From assembly GCF_900102885.1 (NCBI RefSeq), contig NZ_FNGE01000014.1:1-64000 (forward strand): 64,000 nucleotides of DNA, in the 5' to 3' direction. Below, in pieces: positions 8,563 through 16,862 of this stretch. Each line of letters opens with the position of its first letter. Within the stretch, counting starts at the first letter, position 1. The position numbers and the translations under genes are program-made. The stretch comes from Paracoccus chinensis. Its GTDB lineage: Bacteria; Pseudomonadota; Alphaproteobacteria; Rhodobacterales; Rhodobacteraceae. Below the pieces are notes generated by a model. It was not told where the DNA came from. It did no database searches and saw nothing but the letters and a program-made list of their open reading frames with translations.

Positions 8563-10170
8563 TCAGGCGCGGCTGTCGCGCAGGGCGGATTGCAGCGCGC
8601 AGAAGGTACGATAGCGGGCGTCGTGCAGCGCCGCGGCATCGGCGTCGGGATGATACTGCCCCCCTGCCTGCGACATCGCGGCCATCCCCTCGGTCATCGA
8701 GGCGAACTGGCCTGCGGCCACCGCGCCGAGGATGGCCGAACCCAGCAGCACGGGTTCCGCCGCCAAGCTGGACAACACCGGCTTGCCCGATCCGTCCGCC
8801 AGCAATTGCCGCACGAGGTCGAGCTGCCCCGCCCCGCCCGAGATCACCACGCGGTCCACCGGCGCGCCCGCCTTGTCCTGCGTCTCGATGATCTGGCGCA
8901 GGCCATAGGCGATGCCGCAGAGCCCCGCGACGTAAAGCGCGACGAGGCTGTCGATGTCCCGCTCCATCCCCAGTCCCGCGATGATCGCGCGGGCATGGGG
9001 ATCGGCGAAGGGCGCGCGGTTGCCGAGGAACTCGGGGACGACATGCAGGCCGTCCGCCAGCCTCACGGCGGCGGAGAGGTCGCCCGCCTTGCGCGCGGCC
9101 TGCTCGGCCAGCCAGACCGGCAGCGGCTGGCCCGCGGCGCGCGCGGCCGCGGCTGCCTGAGGAGCGGCCGGGTGGAAGGACAGAAGCTGCTCGATCGCGG
9201 CCCCGGCGGCGGACTGGCCGCCCTCGTTCAGCCACATCCCCGGCACCATTGCCTGATAATAGGGCCCCCAAACGCCGGACACGAAGACCGGATCGCGTGT
9301 GGTCGTCATGGTGCAGGACGATGTGCCGAAAACATAGGCGAGGTTGCTTTCGGCCGAGCCCTGCATCCCTACGGTCCCGATCCCGCCCGCATGGGCGTCG
9401 ATCAGCCCCGCCCCAACGGTCGTGCCCGGACGCAGCCCGAGATCGGCCGCCGCCGCATCGGTCAGTCCCGAACCCAGCGGGGTACCCGGCGCGACGATCC
9501 TCTGACCGATGCGGGCGAAGCCGTCCTCGGTCAGATCCTCAAGCCCGATGCTGCGGAAGTAGTCCGGGTCCCAGCGGTCCTCGTGGGCGAGATAGGTCCA
9601 TTTGCAGGTGACGGTGCAGCTTGACCGCGCCAGGTCGCCCGTCGCGCGCCAGCCGAGGTAGTCCGCGAGGTCGAAGAACTGCCAAGCGCTGTCGTAGGTC
9701 AAGGGCAGGTTCTCGCGCAGCCACAGCAGCTTCGGCGTTTCCATCTCGGGCGAGATGACGTCGCCGACATAGCGCAGGACGGGATGGCCGAGGGCATTGA
9801 TCCGCTCGGCCTGACCCACGGCGCGGTGGTCCATCCAGACGATGATGTTGCGCGCCGCGTCGCCCGAGGCGCTGACGGTCAGCGGTTGCCCGCCCTGCCC
9901 TAGCACGACCAGCGAGCAGGTCGCATCGAAGCCGATGCCCGCAACCTGCGCCGGGTCGATCCCCGCCACGGCCTCGCGGGTTGCGGCGCAGACAGCGGCC
10001 CAGATGTCCTCGCTCGACTGCTCGGCGATGTCGGCGCCCTCGCGCCACATGGTGATGTCGCGCTTCGCGCTGGCGACCATCGTGCCTGCGGCGTCGAACA
10101 GGCCCGCGCGGGCGCTGCCGGTGCCGACATCGACGCCCAGGAAGTATGGACCCTGCCGGTCAACGGTCAT
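8563..10170 (-). CDS. FGGY-family carbohydrate kinase, probable D-ribulokinase
   Basis: This is a 535-residue kinase of the FGGY family. The N-terminal phosphate-binding segment is FLGVDVGTGSARAGLFD, the catalytic region contains GAGLIDAHAGG with the general-base Asp, and the C-terminal domain has VVISGGAGQLDLVRQ. Length and motifs fit the ribulokinase branch that phosphorylates D-ribulose to D-ribulose 5-phosphate. The upstream neighbour is a ribitol-type dehydrogenase, so D-ribulose is the expected substrate. ATG 10170 has GAGGGAG at good spacing; GTG 10188, overlapping the dehydrogenase stop, is the alternative. It is the last gene of the importer-dehydrogenase-kinase operon. Xylulose or L-ribulose cannot be strictly excluded. 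Confidence 0.85.
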   Translation of the reverse strand: MTVDRQGPYFLGVDVGTGSARAGLFDAAGTMVASAKRDITMWREGADIAEQSSEDIWAAVCAATREAVAGIDPAQVAGIGFDATCSLVVLGQGGQPLTVSASGDAARNIIVWMDHRAVGQAERINALGHPVLRYVGDVISPEMETPKLLWLRENLPLTYDSAWQFFDLADYLGWRATGDLARSSCTVTCKWTYLAHEDRWDPDYFRSIGLEDLTEDGFARIGQRIVAPGTPLGSGLTDAAAADLGLRPGTTVGAGLIDAHAGGIGTVGMQGSAESNLAYVFGTSSCTMTTTRDPVFVSGVWGPYYQAMVPGMWLNEGGQSAAGAAIEQLLSFHPAAPQAAAAARAAGQPLPVWLAEQAARKAGDLSAAVRLADGLHVVPEFLGNRAPFADPHARAIIAGLGMERDIDSLVALYVAGLCGIAYGLRQIIETQDKAGAPVDRVVISGGAGQLDLVRQLLADGSGKPVLSSLAAEPVLLGSAILGAVAAGQFASMTEGMAAMSQAGGQYHPDADAAALHDARYRTFCALQSALRDSRA

Positions 10171-10184
10171 GGCGGGCTCCCTCG

Positions 10185-10913
10185 TCACAGATCGACGCTG
10201 TTGGGCAGGATCACGAGGTCGCGGATCACCACGCCCCGCGGCCGGGTCAGCATGAACAGCACGGCTTCGGCGACTTCCTTGGGCTGCATCAGCGAACCGT
10301 TGGCCAGCGCCTCCTCCATCTTGGCCTTGGGCCAGTCATCCAGCAGGGCGGTCACGACCGGACCCGGCAGCACCGCGCCCATGCGGATGCCGTGGGGCGC
10401 GACCTGCCGCCGCGTGGCGTGCAGGAAGGCCTGCACCGCGAATTTCGAGGCGGTGTAGATCGGCTCCCATACCACCGGCACGACGCCCGCGACGGATGAG
10501 GTGAAGATCACGTCGCCGGTCTTGCGCTCGATCATGTCGGGCAGGACGGCGCGCACGCTGCGGAAGGCCGCGTTGATGTTGAGGTTCAGCATCCGGTCCC
10601 AGGCGTCCGGGTCGCCCTCGGCCGCCGGGCCGCCGATATAGGCGCCGGCATTGGCGTGGAAGATGTCCACGGGGCCGACCAGTTGCTCAATCCCCGTGGC
10701 GATGGCGTCCACCTGCGGGCCATGCAGCAGGTCCACGACCAGCGGATGCGCCTTGGGGCCAAGTTCCTCGCACAAGGCCTCCAGCCGCTCGGCGGCGCGG
10801 TCGATCAGCACGACCTCGGCGCCCTCGGCCAGCATCGTGCGGGCGCATTCCAGCCCGATGCCCGACGCGGCGCCGGTGACGGCCGCGACCTTGCCTGACA
10901 GTTGCTCAGTCAT
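10185..10913 (-). CDS. short-chain dehydrogenase, probable ribitol 2-dehydrogenase
   Basis: This is a 242-residue classical SDR. It has the TGAASGIG cofactor loop, the NAG motif in HANAGAY, a catalytic Ser in FTSSVAGV, and the YTASK Tyr/Lys pair. The C-terminal [15 protein letters not shown] resembles ribitol dehydrogenases, which oxidise ribitol to D-ribulose with NAD+. The gene lies 12 bp after the permease gene, and its stop overlaps an alternative start of the ribulokinase, so operon membership is clear. AAGGGAAA precedes ATG 10913. Other pentitols, such as D-arabinitol or xylitol, are possible substrates. Confidence 0.8.
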   Translation of the reverse strand: MTEQLSGKVAAVTGAASGIGLECARTMLAEGAEVVLIDRAAERLEALCEELGPKAHPLVVDLLHGPQVDAIATGIEQLVGPVDIFHANAGAYIGGPAAEGDPDAWDRMLNLNINAAFRSVRAVLPDMIERKTGDVIFTSSVAGVVPVVWEPIYTASKFAVQAFLHATRRQVAPHGIRMGAVLPGPVVTALLDDWPKAKMEEALANGSLMQPKEVAEAVLFMLTRPRGVVIRDLVILPNSVDL

Positions 10914-10925
10914 GATTTTCCCTTC

Positions 10926-12167
10926 TCAAGCGCGGCCGTGGCTCGCGCGCGATTGCCGCGCCAGCGAGTCGACGATCACCGCAATGGCCAGAACCGCGCC
11001 GGTGATCATGTAGCGCAGCGAGGAGCTGAGGTTCAGCAGCGTCAGCCCGTTCGAGATCGACTGGATCACGATAATCCCCAAGAGCGCCGACCAGGCCGAG
11101 CCGCGCCCGCCGAACAGCGACGTGCCCCCGATCACCGCCGCCGCGATGGCGTTGAGGTTCACGTCCCCCGTCCCCGCCTGCTGGCTGGAGGACGCCAGTC
11201 GCGAGGCCGCAAGGATGCCGCCCAGTGCTGCCAGCGAGGAACACAGCATGAAGGCCGAGATGCGAATGCGGTTGACGTTGATGCCGGACCGGCGCGCAGC
11301 CTCGCGGTTGCCGCCCACCGCGAACATGGCGCGGCCCCATTTCGTGCGGGTCAGGGCGTAGTTCATGATGACGACCAGCAGCACGAACAGCCCGAACATC
11401 CACGGGATGCCCCGCCCCTGGTTCAGGTAATGCACGGCCCCCAGCAGCACGACGGTCAGGATGCCCGCCTGCGCCAGCAGCACAGACAGTCCGCCGGGGT
11501 TCGACAGGTTGACCGCGCGGCGACGGCGCATCCGGTCGAGGCCCAGCCACAGGATCACCGCGCCCGGCAGCACCGCCAGCAGATAGCTGAACCAGGCGGG
11601 CATGACATGGATCTGCCCGAAGCGGACCATTGCCGAGGCATAGGGAAGGTTGATCGAGCCGGTCGAGCCCAGCAGGTAGAGCTGCAGACCCAGCATCGCC
11701 AGCAGCCCCGACAGGGTGGACACGAAGCTGGGCATCCCGAAGCGGTTGAGCAGCGTCGCATAGACAAAGCCCATGAAGGCGCCCGAGGCCAGCGCCACCA
11801 GGATCGCCAGCGCGACCGGCAGGCCCATCTTGACCCAGACGACGCCCAGGATGGCCGAGGCGAGCCCGCTCATCGACCCCACGGACAGGTCGATCTCGCC
11901 CAGCATCAGCACGCAAACGATGCCCAGCGAGATGCAGCCCACTGCCGCCGCGTCGAACAGCAGGTTCGCAAGGTTGTTGGGCGCAAGGAACACGGGGTTC
12001 AGCGACCAGAAGACGGTGGCGATCAGGATCAGGCCGACGATGACCGGCAGCATCCCCAGGTCGCCGGAACGAACGCGGTCGATGAAGCCCCGGATGGCGT
12101 CGCCGATGCCCTCGTCATGGCGGACGCGGCTGTCCGATCGGTCCAGCGCGCTTTGCGGCTCGGTCAT
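10926..12167 (-). CDS. ABC transporter permease, CUT2 (RbsC/XylH/FrcC) family
   Basis: This 413-residue protein has about ten hydrophobic segments. It carries the CUT2 permease signature region GEIDLSVGSMSGLASAILG and the C-terminal AVIGGTSLFGGRGSAWSALLG. It forms the membrane channel of a monosaccharide or polyol importer. ATG 12167 lies one base after the ATPase stop, giving tight coupling; a longer in-frame extension reaches into the ATPase gene and is unlikely. The N-terminal ~40 residues are hydrophilic. It works with the preceding ATPase and binding protein. Confidence 0.9.
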   Translation of the reverse strand: MTEPQSALDRSDSRVRHDEGIGDAIRGFIDRVRSGDLGMLPVIVGLILIATVFWSLNPVFLAPNNLANLLFDAAAVGCISLGIVCVLMLGEIDLSVGSMSGLASAILGVVWVKMGLPVALAILVALASGAFMGFVYATLLNRFGMPSFVSTLSGLLAMLGLQLYLLGSTGSINLPYASAMVRFGQIHVMPAWFSYLLAVLPGAVILWLGLDRMRRRRAVNLSNPGGLSVLLAQAGILTVVLLGAVHYLNQGRGIPWMFGLFVLLVVIMNYALTRTKWGRAMFAVGGNREAARRSGINVNRIRISAFMLCSSLAALGGILAASRLASSSQQAGTGDVNLNAIAAAVIGGTSLFGGRGSAWSALLGIIVIQSISNGLTLLNLSSSLRYMITGAVLAIAVIVDSLARQSRASHGRA

Positions 12168-12168
12168 G

Positions 12169-12960
12169 TCAGGCCCCCGTTTCTTCGAGCTTGCGCGCCT
12201 GCCGGCGCGAGACGGCGTTCTCGGTGGCGCCGGTGATGGCCGAGACCAGTTCGGCATTCGAGGAATCGGCCGTGAAGATGCCGTTGTTGCGGCCCAGCCG
12301 CAGGACGACGATGCGGTCGGCGACCGCGCGCACGTCCTCCATGTTGTGCGAAATCAGGATGACGCCCAAGCCCCGGTCGCGCACGCGCTCGATCAGGTTC
12401 AGCACCTCGGCGGTCTGCGCGACGCCCAGGGCAGCGGTCGGCTCGTCCAACATGATGATCTTGGGGTCCAGCAGCAGCGATCGCGCGATGGCGACGGTCT
12501 GGCGCTGGCCGCCCGACAGCGAGGCCACGGGTTCGCGGACCGAGGGGATGCGCGCGGCAAGCTCGCGCAGCAGGGTCCAGGCGCGGACCTCCATCTGCAC
12601 CTCGTCCAACCGCCAGGGGGACAGCTCGTGTCCCAGGAACAGGTTGGAAACGACGTCCAGGTTCTCGCAGAGCGACAGGTCCTGGAAGACGGTGGCAATC
12701 CCCATTTCCAAGGCCTTGCCGGGGCTGTCCAGCGTCACGGGCTTGCCCATGAACTCGATGGTGCCTGCGGTCGGCTGGTGCACGCCCGCGAGGATCTTGA
12801 CCAGCGTGGACTTGCCCGCGCCGTTGTCGCCCACAAGGGCCACGACCTCGCCCGCGTGGATGTCCAATTCGATGTCCGCCAGCGCCTGCACGGCGCCGAA
12901 CTGCTTGGATACCCCGCGCAGCTTCAGGATCGGCTCGGCGGATCTTCCGCTTTCGGCCAT
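12169..12960 (-). CDS. ABC transporter ATP-binding protein, single-domain CUT2 type
   Basis: This is a 263-residue ATPase with Walker A GDNGAGKST, signature LSGGQ and Walker B IIMLDEPTAALG, followed by the switch His in ILISHNME. Most CUT2 importers (RbsA, XylG, AraG) have two fused ATPase domains in about 500 residues; this one has a single domain, as in the rhizobial FrcA system. It must therefore act as a homodimer. It lies between the binding-protein and permease genes and is one base from the permease start. Confidence 0.9.
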   Translation of the reverse strand: MAESGRSAEPILKLRGVSKQFGAVQALADIELDIHAGEVVALVGDNGAGKSTLVKILAGVHQPTAGTIEFMGKPVTLDSPGKALEMGIATVFQDLSLCENLDVVSNLFLGHELSPWRLDEVQMEVRAWTLLRELAARIPSVREPVASLSGGQRQTVAIARSLLLDPKIIMLDEPTAALGVAQTAEVLNLIERVRDRGLGVILISHNMEDVRAVADRIVVLRLGRNNGIFTADSSNAELVSAITGATENAVSRRQARKLEETGA

Positions 12961-12981
12961 CGGCTGTTCCTTTTCGTGAAA

Positions 12982-13006
12982 GGCGCGCGCCGGGATGACG
13001 CGCGCC
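12982..13006 (-). other. GC-rich hairpin after the binding-protein gene
   Basis: GGCGCGCG and CGCGCGCC form a perfect 8-bp stem around a 9-nt loop in the gap between the binding-protein stop and the ATPase start. Such hairpins after binding-protein genes commonly stabilise the upstream mRNA or reduce read-through, giving more binding protein than membrane parts. No long U-run follows. Confidence 0.5.
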
Positions 13007-13017
13007 GTGGTCTGATG

Positions 13018-14067
13018 TTACTGCAGGATGCCCAGTTCGCGGCAGGGGTCCGCGTATTCGGCGGTGCAGACTTCCTCGGGGGTCTGGATGCCCTTGTCGA
13101 AGATCTCGGCCTTGATGTTCTCGCGCGTCACCACCGCCGGGACGAAGAGTTCCGAGGGGGTGTCGTAGAGCGTGGTCTTCGCCTCGGGCGTCTCGCCCTT
13201 GAGGAAGGCGACCGCGATGTTGGCGGCAGCCTCGGCCACGATTTCCGAGGGCTTCGAGATGGTGTTGTACTGGTCGCCCGCGATGATCAGCTGCAGCGCC
13301 GCGATGGTCGCGTCGTTGCCGGTGACGGGCGGCAGCGGATCGACGCCCGCGGCCTTCAGCGCGGCGATGGCGCCGCCTGCGGTACCGTCGTTGGCCGCCA
13401 CGACGCCCTTGATCTCGGCGCCGAAGCGGTTGATCTGGCCGGCCGTGAATTCCTGCGCCTTCGGCGGCGCCCAGTCCGGCGTGTCGTATTCCGCCAGCGT
13501 CTTGTAGGCCGAGGCGTCCAGCGCTGCGTCGATCCCGTCGCGGATCAGGCCGGCCGCCGCGTCGGTGGGCGAGCCGTTGATCTGCAGCACGCCCGCGCCG
13601 TCCGGCACGCCCTCGGCCTTCATGTGATCGACCAGCGACTGCGCGATGGCCTGACCGATGCCCTTGTTGTCGAAGGACACGTAATAGTCGGCGGGCACAT
13701 CCGGGATCGGACGGTCATAGGCGATGACCTTGACGCCCTGCGACTGGGCCATCTGCACCAGGCCGGCAGCGGCGGCCGAGTCGACCGGGTCCAGCACGAC
13801 GACCTTCGCGCCCTGGGTGATGACCGAGTTGAACTGCTGCTGCTGCAGCGACACGTCGGCATTGGCGTTCTGATAGATCACCGTGCAGTCGGGGCACAGT
13901 TCCTTCATCGCCGCTTGGAAGCCGGGGAAGTCCTTCTCCTCGTAGCGGGTGGATGCCTGGTCGGGCATCAGGAAGGCGACGGTCGCGGCCTCCTGCGCGA
14001 CGGCCGCGCCCCCCAGCAGCGCCGCCGCGATCGCCGAGGCGGCGGCGAGCGATAGTTTCGACGTCAT
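13018..14067 (-). CDS. sugar/polyol ABC transporter substrate-binding protein (XylF-like)
   Basis: This is a 349-residue periplasmic binding protein of the Peripla_BP_4 type. It has a clear signal peptide, LSLAAASAIAAALLGGAAVAQ, cut before EAATVAFLMPDQ. Ligand-pocket and hinge regions such as VIAYDRPIPD and GVVAANDGTAGGAIAALKAAG resemble D-xylose-binding protein XylF. ATG 14067 has GGAGGAGAC about 7 bp upstream; the in-frame extension to 14166 lacks such a site and would bury the signal peptide. It is the first gene of the five-gene operon, so abundant expression is expected. The dehydrogenase and kinase downstream suggest ribitol or another pentitol as ligand rather than xylose. Confidence 0.9.
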   Translation of the reverse strand: MTSKLSLAAASAIAAALLGGAAVAQEAATVAFLMPDQASTRYEEKDFPGFQAAMKELCPDCTVIYQNANADVSLQQQQFNSVITQGAKVVVLDPVDSAAAAGLVQMAQSQGVKVIAYDRPIPDVPADYYVSFDNKGIGQAIAQSLVDHMKAEGVPDGAGVLQINGSPTDAAAGLIRDGIDAALDASAYKTLAEYDTPDWAPPKAQEFTAGQINRFGAEIKGVVAANDGTAGGAIAALKAAGVDPLPPVTGNDATIAALQLIIAGDQYNTISKPSEIVAEAAANIAVAFLKGETPEAKTTLYDTPSELFVPAVVTRENIKAEIFDKGIQTPEEVCTAEYADPCRELGILQ

Positions 14068-14244
14068 GGTCTGTCTCCTCCACATGTCAGAAGCGCCGCC
14101 TGTCCCGCAGGCAGGCCGAAGATGGTGCGCCATCGATAAAGCTTGGATGCTCAATCGGTGTAGCATAGATTGCTGCGGCAGAGGTATGCTGTCAAGATTC
14201 CACGCAGGGCAGGATCACTGCGTCACTTCTCCGGCGGGTGGGAC
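14068..14244. promoter_or_regulatory. divergent promoter/operator region of the ribitol operon and its LacI regulator
   Basis: This 177-bp region separates the divergent binding-protein and regulator genes. The reverse strand has TTGACA at 14195-14190, a perfect -35, but the best -10 (TATGCT) is about 22 bp away, too far for a standard spacer. Inverted halves ATGCT...AGCAT (10-nt centre) and AGCA-TAGAT-TGCT lie at 14146-14174, where a LacI-type protein could bind. The operator is a proposal only. Confidence 0.35.
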
Positions 14245-15255
14245 ATGGCCGACGACGACGAGATCACCGCGAAGCGACCGACGATCTATGACCTGGCGCA
14301 GATCGCCGGAACCAGCGCCAGCGCGGTCAGTTCGGTGCTGAACGGGACGTGGAAGAAACGGCGCATCAGCGCGCGGTTGGCGGAACGGATCAGCCGCATC
14401 GCCGAGGAACAGGGCTATGCCGTCAACCTGCCCGCGCGGATGCTGCGGCGGGACCGTTCTCGCGTGATCGGCATGATCATCCCGAAATACGACAACCGCT
14501 ATTTCGGCGCGATCGCCGAGCATTTCGAGACAATGGCGCGCGAACGCGGGCTCTTCCCCGTCATCACCTGCACCCAGCGCGAGCCCGACCTCGAACTTGA
14601 GGCCGCGCGCGAGATGCTGTCCTATCAGGTCGAATGCCTGATCGTGACCGGCGCCACCGACCCCGACCGGATCGCCGATCTGTGCAGCGCCGCCCGCGTC
14701 CGGGCGATCAACCTGGACCTGCCGGGCAGCCGCGCGCCTTCCGTCGTGTCGGACAACTTCTCGGGCGCGCTGGAACTGACGCGGGTGATCCTGTCACGGG
14801 TGCGGGCGGACTTCGGGACTGCCTTGCCGCTGTATTTCATCGGCGGCCGGGCACAAGACAACAACACGCGCGAACGCCTGCGCGGCTTCACCGCCGCCCA
14901 TGTCGAGGCGGGGCTGGCGGTGCCCGAGGACAACTGCCTGATGCGCGGCTATTCCGCCGCCAAGACCCTTGCCGCCATGGCCGATCTGAAGATCGCGGAC
15001 GGCAGCGGCGTCTTCGTCAACTCGACCATCGCGCTTGAAGGCGTCGTTCGCTGGCTGCATGACCAGCCGAACCCGCCGCAGATGCGCTTCGGCTGCTTCG
15101 ACTGGGACCCCTTTGCGGCCTTCCTGCCGCAGAATGTTGGCATGATGCAGCAGGACGTGGCCACGATGCTGTCCACCGCCTTCCAGCTGATCGAGACGCC
15201 GCCCGAGGGCGCGCCGACCCTCCAGATCCCCTGCCGCTTCCGCCCGCGCCCCTGA
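14245..15255 (+). CDS. LacI-family transcriptional regulator
   Basis: This is a 336-residue regulator. The N-terminal helix-turn-helix TIYDLAQIAGTSASAVSSVL is of LacI type, followed by the hinge region and a periplasmic-binding-protein-like effector domain beginning SRVIGMIIPKYDNRYF. The recognition helix carries SAVSSVLN in place of the more common VSRVLN. ATG 14245 is the start that places the HTH normally. It is divergent from the binding-protein gene and probably represses the importer-dehydrogenase-kinase operon, released by the polyol or its ketose. The C-terminal effector domain looks complete. Confidence 0.85.
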   Translation: MADDDEITAKRPTIYDLAQIAGTSASAVSSVLNGTWKKRRISARLAERISRIAEEQGYAVNLPARMLRRDRSRVIGMIIPKYDNRYFGAIAEHFETMARERGLFPVITCTQREPDLELEAAREMLSYQVECLIVTGATDPDRIADLCSAARVRAINLDLPGSRAPSVVSDNFSGALELTRVILSRVRADFGTALPLYFIGGRAQDNNTRERLRGFTAAHVEAGLAVPEDNCLMRGYSAAKTLAAMADLKIADGSGVFVNSTIALEGVVRWLHDQPNPPQMRFGCFDWDPFAAFLPQNVGMMQQDVATMLSTAFQLIETPPEGAPTLQIPCRFRPRP

Positions 15256-15313
15256 GGCTGTGCGCCTGCCTGCATCGGTGCTAGGCTCGGGAAAACCCTG
15301 CGGAGATCCGGGA

Positions 15314-15580
15314 ATGCGGTTCCTTCTGTTGCTGCTGCCGCTTGCCGCCTGCGCGGCCGAGCCCCTGGCCCCGGCCCCCGACCTTCGCGCCCTGCAGGAG
15401 GCCGCCTGCACCGCCGCGATCGCGGGCCACATCCGCCGCCCGCCGGCCGAGGTCACCTCGCGCTGGCTGTCCGAGGCGGAGGGCACCGCCACGGTCGAGG
15501 CCCGCGACGGCAACCGCCTGCACCTGTGCCGCGTGGACGGCTCGGGCCGGGTGACCGGCTATTCCCACCCGGGCGCCTGA
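15314..15580 (+). CDS. small lipoprotein
   Basis: This 88-residue protein starts MRFLLLLLPLAACAAE. The hydrophobic stretch ends in the lipobox LAAC, so lipidation at Cys13 and membrane anchoring facing the periplasm are expected. The mature part has two further cysteines that could pair. ATG 15314 is used because it begins the signal peptide; an earlier in-frame start would add a hydrophilic leader. It lies 58 bp after the LacI-type gene on the same strand and converges with the AsnC-type gene four bases away. Function is unknown. Confidence 0.65.
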   Translation: MRFLLLLLPLAACAAEPLAPAPDLRALQEAACTAAIAGHIRRPPAEVTSRWLSEAEGTATVEARDGNRLHLCRVDGSGRVTGYSHPGA

Positions 15581-15584
15581 CACC

Positions 15585-16064
15585 TCAGCGCGTTGTCGTG
15601 TCCACCGGATAGCCGGGCGTGGCCTTCAGCCGTTCCAGCACGAACAGCGACGAGCAGGACTTGACCTTCACCACCGTCGTCAGCCGCTTGTAGAACTCGT
15701 CAAAGGCGCCGACGTCGCGGGCGATGATCTGCAGCAGATAGTCGTAGATGCCCGCCATGCGGTACACCTCGCGCACCTCGGGCATGGCGGCCAGCGCGCG
15801 TTCGAAGCCTGCGCGCCATTCGGGGGAATGGTCGGGCGCCTCGACCCCGGCAAAGACAGTCAGGCCCAGCCCCAGCTTGGCGGGATCGGCGATGGCGACG
15901 CGGCCGGTCAGCACTCCGGCGGCCTCGAGCTTCTGGATGCGCTTCCAGCAGGGCGTCTGGGACAGGCCCACCTGATCGGCGATTCGCCCGATGGGCTGGG
16001 TCGCGTCCTGCATCAGCGCCGAAACGATCTTGCGGTCAATGAGATCCAGCGTGGTCGCAGTCAT
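15585..16064 (-). CDS. Lrp/AsnC family transcriptional regulator
   Basis: This is a 159-residue regulator. The N-terminal winged HTH includes IGRIADQVGLSQTPCWKRIQ (residues about 22-45), and the C-terminal RAM/AsnC ligand-binding domain contains VREVYRMAGIYDYLLQIIA. The family forms octameric discs and senses amino acids. ATG 16064 has AGAGGA upstream. It is divergent from the Rrf2 gene. A CTTG...CAAG inverted element in the shared region may be its own operator. Targets cannot be named. Confidence 0.9.
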   Translation of the reverse strand: MTATTLDLIDRKIVSALMQDATQPIGRIADQVGLSQTPCWKRIQKLEAAGVLTGRVAIADPAKLGLGLTVFAGVEAPDHSPEWRAGFERALAAMPEVREVYRMAGIYDYLLQIIARDVGAFDEFYKRLTTVVKVKSCSSLFVLERLKATPGYPVDTTTR

Positions 16065-16097
16065 GGCGTCCTCTTGTCGCGGCCATATGGCTGGCAT

Positions 16098-16120
16098 CTT
16101 GAACGAATAATATCTACAAG
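16098..16120. promoter_or_regulatory. possible AsnC/Lrp operator
   Basis: In the divergent AsnC-Rrf2 region, CTTG (16098-16101) and CAAG (16117-16120) flank an AT-rich 15-bp centre. The arms are only partly symmetric beyond four bases. Lrp-type sites have this inverted, AT-centred form. The assignment is tentative. Confidence 0.35.
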
Positions 16121-16189
16121 CCAAGTCGTCTTTAGAACCTTTCTCTTGCGGCGCTTGCGAAGCGGCAGGCGCCTGCCTACGGCTTGCTG

Positions 16190-16645
16190 ATGATCACGCA
16201 GAAGATGAAATACGCGCTCAAGGCGCTGCTGGTGCTGGCCGACGAGGCCGCGTCCGAGTCCCCGCAGGCCCTGTCGATCGAGCAGGTCGCCAAGCGCGCC
16301 GGCACGCCCAAGCGCTTCCTGGAACACATCCTTCTGGAAATCCGCGACGCGGGCGTGATCTCGTCCAAGCGCGGACGGGCGGGCGGCTATGTGATGGTCA
16401 AGCGTCCCGGCGAGGTGAAGCTGTCGGAGCTGCTGCGCCTGATCGACGGGCCGCTTGCGCCCCTGCCCTGCCTGTCGCGCAGCGCCTATCAGCGCTGCCC
16501 CGACTGCACGGACGAGGAAACCTGCCGCATCCGCAAGACCTTCGCGGATGTGTTCTGGACCTATCTGCTGATCATCGACTCGCTGACCCTGGCCGATCTG
16601 ATGCGCTCGGGCGAGCTGGCCAGCCGGGTCATCGCGGAACCCTGA
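16190..16645 (+). CDS. Rrf2 family transcriptional regulator
   Basis: This is a 151-residue winged-helix regulator. The N-terminus ITQKMKYALKALLVLA and SIEQVAKRAGTPKRFLEHIL match the Rrf2 HTH, and SSKRGRAGGYVM is the wing. A cysteine cluster, PCLSRSAYQRCPDCTDEETC, lies in the C-terminal half where IscR and NsrR bind a cluster; here it has four cysteines with different spacing. ATG 16190 is chosen over a TTG two codons earlier. The next genes on the same strand are the sulfate importer, so a role in sulfur regulation (as for CymR, also Rrf2) is a reasonable inference. The two lie 217 bp apart. Confidence 0.85.
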   Translation: MITQKMKYALKALLVLADEAASESPQALSIEQVAKRAGTPKRFLEHILLEIRDAGVISSKRGRAGGYVMVKRPGEVKLSELLRLIDGPLAPLPCLSRSAYQRCPDCTDEETCRIRKTFADVFWTYLLIIDSLTLADLMRSGELASRVIAEP

Positions 16646-16779
16646 CGCCCGCTTTCCTTTACTGAACGACCGATTCTTCCGTGTCCTCAACGGGCAAGGG
16701 GCGGCGTCCCATGCCTGTGTCCGACAAGGCCGGAGAATGATCTTCTACAATCACGACAAGATTCACCGATATTATTTCC

Positions 16780-16809
16780 TTGATATAGACGATCTACTTA
16801 CTCGATATT
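16780..16809 (+). promoter_or_regulatory. probable promoter of the sulfate importer operon
   Basis: TTGATA (16780-16785) and GATATT (16804-16809) are separated by 18 bp in a distinctly AT-rich stretch (about 16737-16810) upstream of the binding-protein gene. They match sigma-70 -35 and -10 boxes at 5/6 and 4/6. AT-rich repeats around GATAT could also be regulator contacts. Confidence 0.45.
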
Positions 16810-16862
16810 TCTGGCATGGCGCCCGGCCCATGGCCCCCGCGCAGATCAGGAGGATCGACCAG

